Numbered from the stretch's first letter, positions 25,677 through 33,921 are shown. The stretch: DNA of 36,090 bases from JBBSHS01 sp038232515 (GCA_038232515.1 JBBSHS010000020.1:1-36090), one strand, 5' to 3'. Translations and numbers: made by a program. Notes: generated by a model not told the origin, from the sequence alone.

Positions 25677-25979
25677 GTGGAGGACATGACCGACACGATC
25701 TCCGGCTACCTGCGCCACAGGACAGGCGTAGGGATGGACTCACCTCTGCCCGCGGGCTGGCACGAGCTGTGCCACATCGCCGATGCCGACCCAGAAACAT
25801 GGCTCGTGACCGCCGAGTCGGCGGCAACGGCCCTTCTGGCGACCTTCGTCGCCGAGGGCTGGCCCTCTGCCCTACCGAATCCGGTGCTGGCGCTGTTGTC
25901 GGGCCAGACGCAGCGCATCGTGCTCCCGCCGGCGCCCTTCGATGTCACCCGCGACGAAGCGCCCACGACGGGCCCATGA
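25677..25979 (+). CDS. Unknown 100-residue protein, first gene of TusA-DsrE cluster
   Basis: Reads MTDTISGYLRHRTGVGMDSP, HELCHIADADPETWLVTAES, ATALLATFVAEGWPSALP and a Pro-rich end. No known motif is recognised; one Cys (ELCHI) is present. GTG 25677 follows AAGAAG by five bases; ATG 25686 is also possible. The stop overlaps the next start (ATGA 25976-25979), so it is coupled to the TusA-like gene and probably works in the same sulfur-transfer process. Confidence 0.6.
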   Translation: MEDMTDTISGYLRHRTGVGMDSPLPAGWHELCHIADADPETWLVTAESAATALLATFVAEGWPSALPNPVLALLSGQTQRIVLPPAPFDVTRDEAPTTGP

Positions 25980-26221
25980 TCTCGAGCACGGGCCGCCCCG
26001 CGGCTGCCGACTACTGGGATGCCGGTGACCTCGGTTGCGGGGAGCTGGTTGTGCTCCTCCGGGGGCGCCTGGCCCGCCTTCTTCCGGGCCAGCTGTTCGA
26101 GCTGGTGGCCCTCGACCCTGGTGCCCCGGAGGATCTCCCGGCCTGGTGCCGCCTCACCCGCCATGAATTGGTCGAAGCCGACCACCCCAACTACCTGATC
26201 AAACGCCGAGACAAGGAGTGA
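25976..26221 (+). CDS. TusA-family sulfur carrier protein
   Basis: An 81-residue protein with DAGDLGCGELVVLLRGRLAR. The Cys after the first strand is the persulfide-bearing residue of TusA/SirA proteins, although the usual CPxP is CGEL here. DPGAPEDLPAWCRLTRHEL matches a TusA subgroup with a second conserved Cys (AWCR). Family members carry sulfur to thiouridine, molybdenum-cofactor or sulfur-oxidation enzymes. It starts by ATGA overlap and ends two bases before the DsrE gene. Confidence 0.8.
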   Translation: MISSTGRPAAADYWDAGDLGCGELVVLLRGRLARLLPGQLFELVALDPGAPEDLPAWCRLTRHELVEADHPNYLIKRRDKE

Positions 26222-26223
26222 CG

Positions 26224-26583
26224 ATGGGAAAGTTCGCCGTATCGCTGACCAACGCCAAGAACGACGCCGACCGGGCCACCGTCGGCTTCGTGGTGGCCAA
26301 CGCCGCCGCCGGCTCGGACCAGGAGACCATGATCTTCTTGTCCACCGAAGGGGCCCGCCTCGCCGAAGAGGGCTACGCGGATGACATCCACGAGGAGGGC
26401 TTCTCCCCGCTCAAGGAGCTGATGGCGAACTTCGTGGAGGCCGGCGGCACCATCTGGGTGTGCTCGCCGTGCTTCAAGAAGCGCGGTCTGGACGAGTCCA
26501 AGCTGATCAAGGGGGCCACGATCGTCGGTGGTGCCAAGTTCGTCGAGTTCCTGGCCAGTGGCTCGCCCTGCGTCACGTACTGA
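26224..26583 (+). CDS. DsrE-family protein
   Basis: A 119-residue DsrE/F-like fold: FAVSLTNAKNDADRATVGFV, ETMIFLSTEGARLAEEGY, FVEAGGTIWVCSPCFKKRGL and ATIVGGAKFVEFLASGSPC. The Cys in WVCSPC is at the DsrE persulfide position. DsrE proteins exchange sulfane sulfur with TusA, which matches the neighbour two bases upstream. ATG 26224 follows AAGGAG (26213-26218) by five bases; GTG 26218 overlaps the Shine-Dalgarno and is excluded. Confidence 0.85.
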   Translation: MGKFAVSLTNAKNDADRATVGFVVANAAAGSDQETMIFLSTEGARLAEEGYADDIHEEGFSPLKELMANFVEAGGTIWVCSPCFKKRGLDESKLIKGATIVGGAKFVEFLASGSPCVTY

Positions 26584-26748
26584 GCCCGTCCCGCAGGTGA
26601 GGGAATCCCGCCGGAAGCGCCATCGGGGCGCATCCGTACGCGCCCGCCGTCGGCTTCGACGGCTGCGCGGCCGGAGCTGCTCGCTCTTCGGTCGAACTCA
26701 CGCGGCCCCTCGCACCGGGCACGCCGCGCTCGGGCAGTAGTCTCGACC

Positions 26749-27207
26749 ATGACCCGCGTGCTCATCGCTGTAGATGAAGCGCCGTAGTCGTTGCGGGCGG
26801 CTCGGGCGGCCGCCAACCTGTTCGCCGGCCCAGACACCGAGTTCCTGTTCATCAACGTCGCCGGCCTGCCCGTGGGGTGGCTCGGCGGGGGCCTGTACGG
26901 CGAGGCCGTGACCGTGCCGATGGATACGTGGCTGCCTGATGTGGAGCGCATCGAGCGCGACCAAACCGAGGAGGTCCGCGCTGAGGCTGCTGCCGCCGGC
27001 GTTCCCGATCCCGACATTTTCGTCGCCTTCGGCGATCCGGTCGAGAAAATCTGCGCCGCGGCCGACGCCCATGACGTCGACGTCATTGTCGTCGGCTCGC
27101 ACGACAAGGGCTTCCTGCGACGGCTCATCGACCCTTCGGTCGCCGACCATATTGTTCATGCGACATCGCGCCCGGTGCTCGTCGTGAGCGGCGACAAGCG
27201 CACGTAG
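26749..27207 (+). pseudogene. Universal stress protein with in-frame amber stop at codon 13
   Basis: ATG 26749 opens MTRVLIAVDEAP, the canonical UspA first strand, followed by TAG at 26785-26787 and then SLRAARAAANLFAG. The C-terminus DVDVIVVGSHDKGFLRRLI and HATSRPVLVVSGD is conserved. The ATP-loop pattern G-2x-G-9x-G(S/T) is imperfect: GSHDKGF is present, but DPS stands where GS is usual. Without the stop it would be 152 residues. TTG 26791 could restart translation but would omit the first strand. GAG to TAG is the simplest explanation. Confidence 0.8.
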
Positions 27208-27410
27208 CGGGAATGCCTGGGTCAGGCGGCGATCGAACCGAACGGACGGAGCGACCAAGCGAAACCCGAGGCGGAATACCCCGGACGGACGAAGGCGGTC
27301 GCGCGTCAGCGGCGGCGGTCAGCCCGCCAATGTGCCAAGGATCACGACGGCGGCGACGCCAGGGAGCGCGGGCGGCGGGTTCGTCGCGGGCTTCAGCTTC
27401 GGGGTGGCGA

Positions 27411-27917
27411 TCAGTCATCTGACTCGCTCGGCATCGGCTGCGTCGACCGGCCAAGGTGACGGCGTCCCGTGCGCCAGGCGAAGAGCACCGCCGACACCCC
27501 GAATGCGGCCCCGCTGAGCACAAGCCAGCGCCCGAGGTAGACGTTTGTGTCGAGGTCGGTGGCGAAGTGGTACGAGGGACCGGCGTGGCGGGTGATCAGG
27601 GGCCAGAACATCAGCAGCAGAAGGCCCGACAGCAGCACCGGGACGCGTACGTAGTTGACGGCGCCCGGGTCGTCCGCTGGCCGGCGGCCGTGGCGTCGTC
27701 GTGCGAGCGAGCCCAGCGACCGGTCGGCCAGGGCGTACAGCGGGTACAGCATTAGGTCGTGGGCGATGACCGCGCCCACGAACCAGACCAGCATCAGGGC
27801 CGGGAGGCGGCCCGCCGACGCCCACAGCGCGGCGTAGCCGGCCAGGGCGAACGAGGCGAGCAGGGCGAGCAGCTGCAGGGGGTTGGCCCCGTAGAAGTCT
27901 CGCCAGCGACGGACCAT
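27411..27917 (-). CDS. Four-helix membrane protein, partner of molybdoenzyme
   Basis: A 168-residue protein with four hydrophobic helices (LLALLASFALAGYAALW, LMLVWFVGAVIAHDLML, VPVLLSGLLLLMFWPLI, LVLSGAAFGVSAVLFAW) and a basic loop RRRHGRRP between helices 2 and 3. The family is not recognised. It begins three bases after the molybdopterin oxidoreductase stop on the same strand, so it is the second gene of a two-gene operon and may be a membrane partner. Confidence 0.7.
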   Translation of the reverse strand: MVRRWRDFYGANPLQLLALLASFALAGYAALWASAGRLPALMLVWFVGAVIAHDLMLYPLYALADRSLGSLARRRHGRRPADDPGAVNYVRVPVLLSGLLLLMFWPLITRHAGPSYHFATDLDTNVYLGRWLVLSGAAFGVSAVLFAWRTGRRHLGRSTQPMPSESDD

Positions 27918-27920
27918 GTC

Positions 27921-29240
27921 TCAGGTCCTCAGCTCGATCTCCCGCACCCACTTGGTGTTGTGGACACCGGGCAGGGCGGGGACGATGATGCGGGCCGGGA
28001 AGCCGTGGTCGGCCGACAGGTCGACGCCGTTGACCCGCAGCGCCAGCAGGGAGTCGGGGTGGCGCATCTGGACGCCGTTCAGCGTGGCCTGGGCGAAGGC
28101 GCCTTGGCGCTCGAGGGAGCGCACGACGGCGTGGGTGGCGCCGTCACCGCCGGCGAGAGCCACCAGGTCGCGCAGGCGCACCCCGGACCACGTCTGAAGG
28201 GTCGACCAGCCCTCGACGCAGGCGATGGGCAGCCGGGCCGTGTGCTGGGTCATGGCCAACAGCTGCGAGCGGTCGAGGCTCACCTCCCGGGCGCCCCGCA
28301 CCGTGAGCCGCCAGGTAGCGCCGGTGTCGGCCGGGTCGATCTGGGCGCCGGAGGCGGTGCGGTTGATCTGGAAGTCCGTCGGCCCGGTCCCGTAGGACCG
28401 CCCCCGGGGCCCGAGCAGGGCCGTGGGTCGGAGCCTGTCGCTCAGGGTCTCGCCGACGGTCAGGGCGGTGACGGTCAGGCTGGCGCCGCCCACCATGGCG
28501 AGCAGGCCCCGCCGGGACAGCGTCGGGGCCGCCGGGGCGAGGGCGACCAGGCCGTAGGGGTCGGACGGCTCCGGGCGCGTGTCGGCCAGGGAGGTGCGCA
28601 GCTCGTCGCGCAGTCGCCGGCTGCGCAGCGACCGGACCATGGTCGGCAGCTTGAGCCCGACGTGGACGGCGAAGGCGCTGAGGAATACCCAGGCCCCGTA
28701 GTAGTGAGCGGTGTAGAAGTCGAATCGGAAGATGTACTCGTATTGGACGTTGAGAACCCCCGTCGCCAGCTCGAACAGGATGCTGCCGACGAGCAGCCCC
28801 AGGCTGATCCGCTCGGCCACCTGGGCCAGCGAGCGGGCCGGCGGCCACGTGAACAGCTTGGGCACGACCGACCAGAGCTTGGCCAGCACGACCGGGACCA
28901 GGGCCATGCCGACGGCCACGTGCACACCCTGATTGAGCCGGTAGAGCCACGACGGCGAGGCGGGCCAGGTGAAGAAGGGCAGATGCAGCCCGTGGGTGGC
29001 GGCCGGGAACGCGTTGCCGGCGAACTGTGGCTGGTAGGCCACGTAGGACAGCAGGCCGGTCAGGATCACCACGGGCAGCCCGACGAGGAGCACGAACCCG
29101 AAGACGCTGGTCAGCCAGGGGCCGCGCAGTGGCGATCGCCAGACCCGGGCGGAGAACGGTCCCGGCGGTCGGTGCGCGGCCAACCACCGCCACAGTGGCG
29201 CGGGCCAGTAGGACTGGTCGCGCTCGCCTGAGGACGACAT
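27921..29240 (-). CDS. Membrane-anchored MsrP/SUOX-type molybdopterin oxidoreductase
   Basis: A 439-residue fusion. Residues about 45-200 hold four hydrophobic helices with several His (THGLHL, GVHVAVG, TAHYYGAW, AVHVGLK), resembling a b-type cytochrome. An internal SRRGLLAMVGGAS follows at about 242, a twin-arginine motif before a fifth helix. The rest is an oxidoreductase molybdopterin domain (DPADTGATWRLTVRG, ARLPIACVEGWSTL with Mo-ligand Cys341, HGFPARIIVPALPGVHNTKW). The likely role is extracytoplasmic reduction or oxidation of a small S/N-oxide-type substrate linked to the quinone pool. ATG 29240 begins just before the conserved part; GTG 29309 is possible. Confidence 0.82.
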   Translation of the reverse strand: MSSSGERDQSYWPAPLWRWLAAHRPPGPFSARVWRSPLRGPWLTSVFGFVLLVGLPVVILTGLLSYVAYQPQFAGNAFPAATHGLHLPFFTWPASPSWLYRLNQGVHVAVGMALVPVVLAKLWSVVPKLFTWPPARSLAQVAERISLGLLVGSILFELATGVLNVQYEYIFRFDFYTAHYYGAWVFLSAFAVHVGLKLPTMVRSLRSRRLRDELRTSLADTRPEPSDPYGLVALAPAAPTLSRRGLLAMVGGASLTVTALTVGETLSDRLRPTALLGPRGRSYGTGPTDFQINRTASGAQIDPADTGATWRLTVRGAREVSLDRSQLLAMTQHTARLPIACVEGWSTLQTWSGVRLRDLVALAGGDGATHAVVRSLERQGAFAQATLNGVQMRHPDSLLALRVNGVDLSADHGFPARIIVPALPGVHNTKWVREIELRT

Positions 29241-29596
29241 GGTGTCAGCGGCCGGACCGTGGCCGTCGGCGCCGCTTCGGGGCGGATCACTCACTGAGGG
29301 CGCCAGCACGGAGCGGAGGGCCGACCGTCGGCTCCGGCCTCTGGCCGGCGACTCCCCGGAACATGGCGGTCACGATAGGTTCACGGGCGCACCGTCGCAA
29401 CAGAGGTTGCCGTCCATCGAGGAGTTCGTCTCTTGCTGGGGGGCTGATTCGATTCCGACCGGCCCTTCACCTCGGCGCCGTGTCGTTTGCCAGGCTGATG
29501 GGCCACCCTGAGGGCAGTCTCGCCACAGTCAGCGGACCACTCCGTTGCCAGTTATGGGACGCGACCGACGCGACCAGCGAGCCCGTTGCCGGGCGC
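29241..29596. other. Gene-free stretch between two minus-strand genes
   Basis: 356 bases between the molybdoenzyme start and the stop of the VKOR-like gene. Open frames here are short and lack coding bias. It must hold the molybdoenzyme promoter, but I see no convincing -35/-10 pair, no hairpin with a T-tract and no repeat. Confidence 0.5.
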
Positions 29597-30151
29597 TCAG
29601 GCCCGCTGGAGGCGGAGGTGCCGGGCGGCGGCGCGCGCCTCGGGGAGAACCTGGGGCACCATGGCCACGCTCAGTGCCGTGGCGGCCAGGCACCACGAGC
29701 AGAACTTCCGGTGCTTGGTGGCCTGCTCGGCGGTGAGGTAGAGGCCGGAGACGGCGTCGAGGCCGACCTTCGCCGCCAGCGCCAGCGGGATCCACGGCTT
29801 CTCCTCCGTCCGTCCGGCGGCACCCATGCCGGCCAGGACGAGGGTCGTCGCGTAGCTGACGAGGCCGAGGGCCGCGTCGGGCGTCTTCAGATACTGATAG
29901 GCCTCGCCCGAGGCGTCCACGTCGTCGGCGTCCAAGACAGGTAGCGGCGGCTCGGGCAGGTGGCGGAGCAGGCCCATCTGGTAGGCGGCGACGACGCCCA
30001 TCGAACCCATGGCCGACAGGGCCATGGCGCCGACCCGCCGGCGCCGTCGGAGGGCGTCGCCGGTTCCCTTCCGCAGATCCCGGCTCACCTGCTCGGCCGC
30101 CGGGCTGGAGGCCCGGCCCACACCGTGCGTCGCCGTGGACTTGTCGCTCAT
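29597..30151 (-). CDS. VKOR-like membrane thiol protein
   Basis: A 184-residue protein. A basic N-terminal half (RKGTGDALRRRRRVGAMAL) leads into helices AMGSMGVVAAYQMGLL, AALGLVSYATTLVLAGMG, IPLALAAKVGLDAVSGLYL and a fourth containing HRKFCSWCLAATALSVAMVP. The CxxC in the last helix and the four-helix layout match bacterial vitamin K epoxide reductase-family proteins, which reoxidise disulfide-forming proteins using quinones. The usual extra loop cysteines are absent, so function is less sure. I chose ATG 30149-30151 (MSDKSTATHG); an upstream start at 30184 is also open. Confidence 0.65.
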   Translation of the reverse strand: MSDKSTATHGVGRASSPAAEQVSRDLRKGTGDALRRRRRVGAMALSAMGSMGVVAAYQMGLLRHLPEPPLPVLDADDVDASGEAYQYLKTPDAALGLVSYATTLVLAGMGAAGRTEEKPWIPLALAAKVGLDAVSGLYLTAEQATKHRKFCSWCLAATALSVAMVPQVLPEARAAARHLRLQRA

Positions 30152-30239
30152 GGAGGAAGGCTTCCCCGGAGCCGTGTCCGGCAACCGGAACCCGGGTCGC
30201 GCAGATAGTGGCGGCCTCGATTACTTGTTGGGCGGCGGC

Positions 30240-30440
30240 GTGATCGCCGTGCGCGACGACACAGCGACGATGGCCTGCCCGGCGTGCACCGAGACCTTCG
30301 AGCCCGCAGGCCGTCAGCGGTTCTGCTCGACCGAATGCCGCCACAGCGTCTGGCGCCGGAGCTGGCGGGCGCCGGTCGAGCCGGTGGTTCCCGCTTCGGG
30401 CAACGGCGGCCGTAGACTCGTCCCGGTGCCCCCCTCCGAG
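30240..30440 (+). pseudogene. Fragment of a cysteine-rich zinc-ribbon protein
   Basis: The frame from GTG 30240 (or ATG 30270) reads MACPACTETFEP and GRQRFCSTECRHSVWRR. The C-x2-C...C-x3-C pattern with GRQRFCS..CR..AWRR occurs in small actinobacterial proteins that also carry a second zinc ribbon. After VEPVVPAS the family sequence is lost and the frame runs on into codons without bias. It is probably a truncated gene. Function is unknown even for intact relatives. Confidence 0.5.
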
Positions 30441-30555
30441 CCAGCTGTGGGCGTTCAGGAGTCGTGGCTGCTCGTTACCCGTCACGACCGCCGGCCGGCA
30501 AGGGGCCATCGGCCTGGACAAGATCACCGCCCGGATCGCCTGAGCGGCCGCCACC

Positions 30556-31386
30556 ATGCCGCTCATCGACACGCTTGAAGCCTCGGCGTTCACCATCCCC
30601 ACCGACCGGCCGGAAGCGGACGGGACGCTGGAGTGGGACGCGACCACGATCATCGTCGTCGAGGTCGGCGCGGCAGGGCTCAAGGGTCTGGGCTACAGCT
30701 ACGCCGAGGCCGGCGCGGCCGGCCTCATCACCCGGATGCTCGCCCCGACGGTGGTCGGCCTCGACGCCATGGCCGTCCCCGCGGCCTGGACGTCGATGGT
30801 GCGGGCCGTCCGCAACGTCGGTTGGGCCGGTGTCGCCTCCGGAGCCATCGCGGCCGTTGACGCGCCCTCTGGCATCTCAAGGCCCGCCTGGCCGGGCTGG
30901 CGCTCGCCCGGTCCTTCGGCCGTCTCGGGGTCACCTGGTTCGAGGAACCGGTGTCGTCGGATGATCTTGCCGGCTTGCGCCGCGTCCGTCACCGGGGTCC
31001 CGGCAGGGATGGACGTGACCGCGGGCGAGTACGGCTACGACATCACTTATTTCGGGCGAATGGTGGGCGCCGCCGCCGTCGACGTCCTGCAGGCCGACGC
31101 CACCCGCTGCGGCATCACCGGACTGCTCCAGGCCGCAGCCCTGTGCCAGGCCCGGTCGATGCCGCTGTCCGCGCACACCGCTCCTGCGCTCCCCGCCCAC
31201 GTGTGCTGCGCCCTGGAGCCCGTTCGCCACGTCGAGTGGTTCCACGACCACGTGCGCATCGAGCGCATGCTGTTCGACGGCGTGCTCGATCCCGTCCACG
31301 GTCGGCTGGTGCCCGATCGCGATCGACCCGGCCATGGTCTCATCTTCAAGCGGGCCGACGCCGAGCGCTGGGCCGTCCCCGCGTGA
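30556..31386 (+). pseudogene. Enolase-superfamily (mandelate racemase/muconate-lactonising type) gene with internal deletion
   Basis: The N-terminal capping domain is clear: IIVVEVGAAGLKGLGYSYA, LAPTVVGLDAMAVPAAW, VRNVGWAGVASGAIAAVD. Then, out of frame, ALWHLKARLAGLAL runs straight into ARSFGRLGVTWFEEPVSSDD. About 60-70 residues that normally hold the catalytic KxK lysines and the first metal-binding Asp are missing. The remainder returns to the first frame with MDVTAGEYGYDITYFGRM, DVLQADATRCG, PLSAHTAPALPAHVCCAL and FHDHVRIERMLFDG. With barrel strands and catalytic residues gone, it cannot function as a sugar-acid dehydratase or racemase. Confidence 0.8.
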
Positions 31387-31421
31387 CCGGCCCGGGAGGC
31401 CGGTCTGTCGGGCCTTCACTG

Positions 31422-31446
31422 GTCCATCCCTCGAAGAGGGATGGAC
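31422..31446 (+). promoter_or_regulatory. Perfect 11-bp hairpin covering the ribosome binding site of the following gene
   Basis: GTCCATCCCTC (31422-31432), loop GAA, GAGGGATGGAC (31436-31446): all 11 pairs match. The GAGGGA that would serve as Shine-Dalgarno (31436-31441) lies in the 3' arm, and the GTG start is at 31448. No T-tract follows, so it is not an intrinsic terminator. It could block translation initiation as RNA or be a protein operator as DNA. Confidence 0.7.
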
Positions 31447-31447
31447 A

Positions 31448-33676
31448 GTGACTGCACCGTTCGAGCTGCGGGCCCGCGCCCACCAGCGCTACATCTACAG
31501 CGGCTACTCGTTGCTGGTGACCGATGCCCGCGGCTCGGTCACCGGACAGGGCGCCGAGGGCTTCTACGTGGAGAACACCCGCCTGCTCTGCCGCCAGGAT
31601 CTCACGGCCGACGGCGAGCCGCTGGTTCCATTCGCGGCCAGCGCCACCTCCCGCAACGCCTTCCTGGCCTATGCGGAGGTGGTCGGTGGCCCCCACGTCC
31701 CCGCGTCGAGCGTCTACCTGGAGATTGCCCGCACGGTGGGGGACAAGGGCCTGCGCACCCGAATCCGCATCGAGAACTATGCCTTCGGCGACGACGCGCT
31801 GAGCGGCCCGGCGAGCTTCCTGCTCGGCATCAACCTGGCCGCCGACTTCGCCGACATCGAGGAGGCCGACAGCGGCAAGCGCATCCAGACAGCCGATGTG
31901 GGCGCAGTATGGGACGCCGATGCCCAGGAACTGGCCTTCACCTACCTCCACCCGAAGCTCCACCACCGGGTGGTCATCCAGGTCGAGCGCTGGCCTGTGG
32001 CCGCGTCGTGGACGGGTACCGCCTTGGTCGTGCCCCTGACGCTGGTGCCAGGGCGTCCGGTCACCTTGGAGCTGTGCGCCGTTCCCGACCTCGACCCGGT
32101 CCAGCCCGACCGACGGGCCCGGCTGCTGACCGAGAGGGTGGCGTCGATCAGCGCCATCGAGCGAGCCCTTCTCGACGAGGCGCCGTCGCTGACCTCCACC
32201 AACTCGACGGTGGCCCAGGCCTGGCAGACCGCCATCGAGGATCTGGCCTCGCTCCCGCTCGGCGTGCGCACCGGCCCGGCCACCCCCGTGGCCGGGCTGC
32301 CCATCTTCCAGCAGCTCTTCGGTCGCGACAGCCTCACCATCGCCGGCCAAGCGGCGATGGCCATGCCGACCATGCTGCGCGACACCCTGCTCACCAACGC
32401 GGCCTGGCAGGGCGACAACGTCGACGACTGGCTCGACGAGGAGCCCGGCAAGATGCTCCACCAGGCCCGGCGGGGCCCGCTGTCCCTGCTCGGCGAGGAC
32501 CCGTTCATCCGCTACTACGGCGACTATACCGCCCCGGCCGATTTCCTGATCATGCTCGGGGTCCATCTGCTGTGGACCGGCGACCGCACGGTGAGCGCCG
32601 GGTTGCTTCCCGCCGCCCGTCGGGTTCTGGAGTGGATGGAGCGCTACGGCGACAGCGACGGCGACGGTTTTCTCGCGTACAAGTCCAAGTCGTCCAACGG
32701 TGTGAAGCAGCAGGGCTGGAAGGACTCGGGCGACGCCATCGTGGACGACGACGGTCACATCATCGAGCCACCCATCGCCACCAGCGTGGTGCAGGCATAT
32801 GAGTTCTTCGGACTGCGACTGGCGGCGGTGGCGTTTGCCGCCGCCGGCCACGGCGTGGAGGCGGCCCGGATGCTGCGCAGCGCGGCCAAGCTCAAGAGGC
32901 GCTTCCAGGCCGCCTTCTGGATGCCCGACCGCCAGTTCTACGCCATGGCCCTCGGCCCCGACGGCGCCCTGGTCCGGTCGATCTCCTCGAATGGAGGCCA
33001 CATGCTGGCCGCCGGCATCGTGCCCAAGGATCTCGGCCCGGCCGTCGCTCGCCGTCTTCTCGAACCCGACCTGTTCAGCGGCTGGGGCGTGCGGACCCTG
33101 TCGTCGAGCCACACGGCCTACAACCCGTTCAGCTACCACCGGGGCAGCGTGTGGCCGGTGGAGAACGCGTCGTTCGCGCTCGGCCTGGGCCGGTACGGCT
33201 GCGTCGAAGAGCTGCACCGCCTGGCCGGAGCCATGTTCGACTCGACCGAGCTGTTCGCCGGCAATCGGCTGCCCGAGGTTCTCGGCGGTATTGCTCGCGA
33301 CGCCGAACACGCCCACCCCGGTGTGTACCCCACCTCTAACCAACCCCAGGGCTGGTCGGCGAGCGCCATCGTGGCCCTCGTCCAGGCCCTCCTGGGCCTG
33401 CAGGCGGTGGGCCCGCTCGGGCTCCTGCTCATAGATCCCCATCTACCGCCGTGGCTGCCGGACCTGCGTCTCGAGGGCCTGCGGGTCGGCCCGGCCCGCA
33501 TCGACATCGAGTTCCGCCGCGACCGGCAGGGGAATACGTCGCACAGGGTGATTGCGAGCGAGGGACGAGTGCTAGTCCTGCGCCAGCCTCCGCCCGAGGC
33601 GAACGGCGTGTCGGTGACTCGCCGGGCCCGCATCGGCCTCGGATCGTTGGTCAGACGAAAGGGAACGTGGAGATGA
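31448..33676 (+). CDS. Amylo-alpha-1,6-glucosidase / glycogen-debranching-type protein
   Basis: A 742-residue protein. Residues 1-200 form the N-terminal bis-domain of glycogen-debranching-like proteins (YSGYSLLVTDARGSV, GFYVENTRLLCRQDL). From about 280 onward is an (alpha/alpha)6 barrel: GLPIFQQLFGRDSLTIAGQA, FIRYYGDYTAPADFLIML, YGDSDGDGFLAYKSKS, GWKDSGDAIVDDDG, YNPFSYHRGSVWPVENASF and SNQPQGWSASAIVALVQALL. Acidic residues in GRDS and WKDSGD are candidate catalytic sites. It probably hydrolyses alpha-glucosidic bonds of glycogen or oligosaccharides in the cytoplasm, since no signal peptide is seen. GTG 31448 directly precedes homology; the frame upstream to 31334 belongs to the broken enolase gene. 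Confidence 0.88.
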   Translation: MTAPFELRARAHQRYIYSGYSLLVTDARGSVTGQGAEGFYVENTRLLCRQDLTADGEPLVPFAASATSRNAFLAYAEVVGGPHVPASSVYLEIARTVGDKGLRTRIRIENYAFGDDALSGPASFLLGINLAADFADIEEADSGKRIQTADVGAVWDADAQELAFTYLHPKLHHRVVIQVERWPVAASWTGTALVVPLTLVPGRPVTLELCAVPDLDPVQPDRRARLLTERVASISAIERALLDEAPSLTSTNSTVAQAWQTAIEDLASLPLGVRTGPATPVAGLPIFQQLFGRDSLTIAGQAAMAMPTMLRDTLLTNAAWQGDNVDDWLDEEPGKMLHQARRGPLSLLGEDPFIRYYGDYTAPADFLIMLGVHLLWTGDRTVSAGLLPAARRVLEWMERYGDSDGDGFLAYKSKSSNGVKQQGWKDSGDAIVDDDGHIIEPPIATSVVQAYEFFGLRLAAVAFAAAGHGVEAARMLRSAAKLKRRFQAAFWMPDRQFYAMALGPDGALVRSISSNGGHMLAAGIVPKDLGPAVARRLLEPDLFSGWGVRTLSSSHTAYNPFSYHRGSVWPVENASFALGLGRYGCVEELHRLAGAMFDSTELFAGNRLPEVLGGIARDAEHAHPGVYPTSNQPQGWSASAIVALVQALLGLQAVGPLGLLLIDPHLPPWLPDLRLEGLRVGPARIDIEFRRDRQGNTSHRVIASEGRVLVLRQPPPEANGVSVTRRARIGLGSLVRRKGTWR

Positions 33677-33921
33677 AGAAGATCGCATCCGAACCGCCTT
33701 CCTGCACGGACAGGGGCGGCGGGCGGCCATCGCCTCCACCCCTCTTCGGCGACAAGATCAGCCAGATGAAGAGTTGAGGGTGCGCCGGCGAGGTGGGCGC
33801 GACCACGGCGCGGTACTCGGCGGTGCGCTCCACGGCATCGACCACCTGGTACGCGACGTCGAGCACGGTCGTTCGAACGCGGCCTGTCGGGACTGACCGC
33901 CATGGCCGGGGAGGACGGCTG
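33677..33921. other. Stretch without a recognisable gene
   Basis: A 34-codon frame starts at ATG 33673, overlapping the debranching-enzyme stop (ATGA), and ends TGA 33775-33777. A 95-codon frame is open on the opposite strand (33651-33938). Neither has a recognisable motif. The plus-strand tail before 33922 (FERGLSGLTAMAGEDG, TGA) could be the end of a lost gene, as it overlaps the next ATG by one base. Confidence 0.35.

Noticed and set aside
31346..33442. 698-residue minus-strand frame opposite the debranching-type enzyme
   Set aside because: Antisense shadow: repetitive Gly/His/Val/Gln composition and no motif, whereas the plus strand shows a full enzyme.
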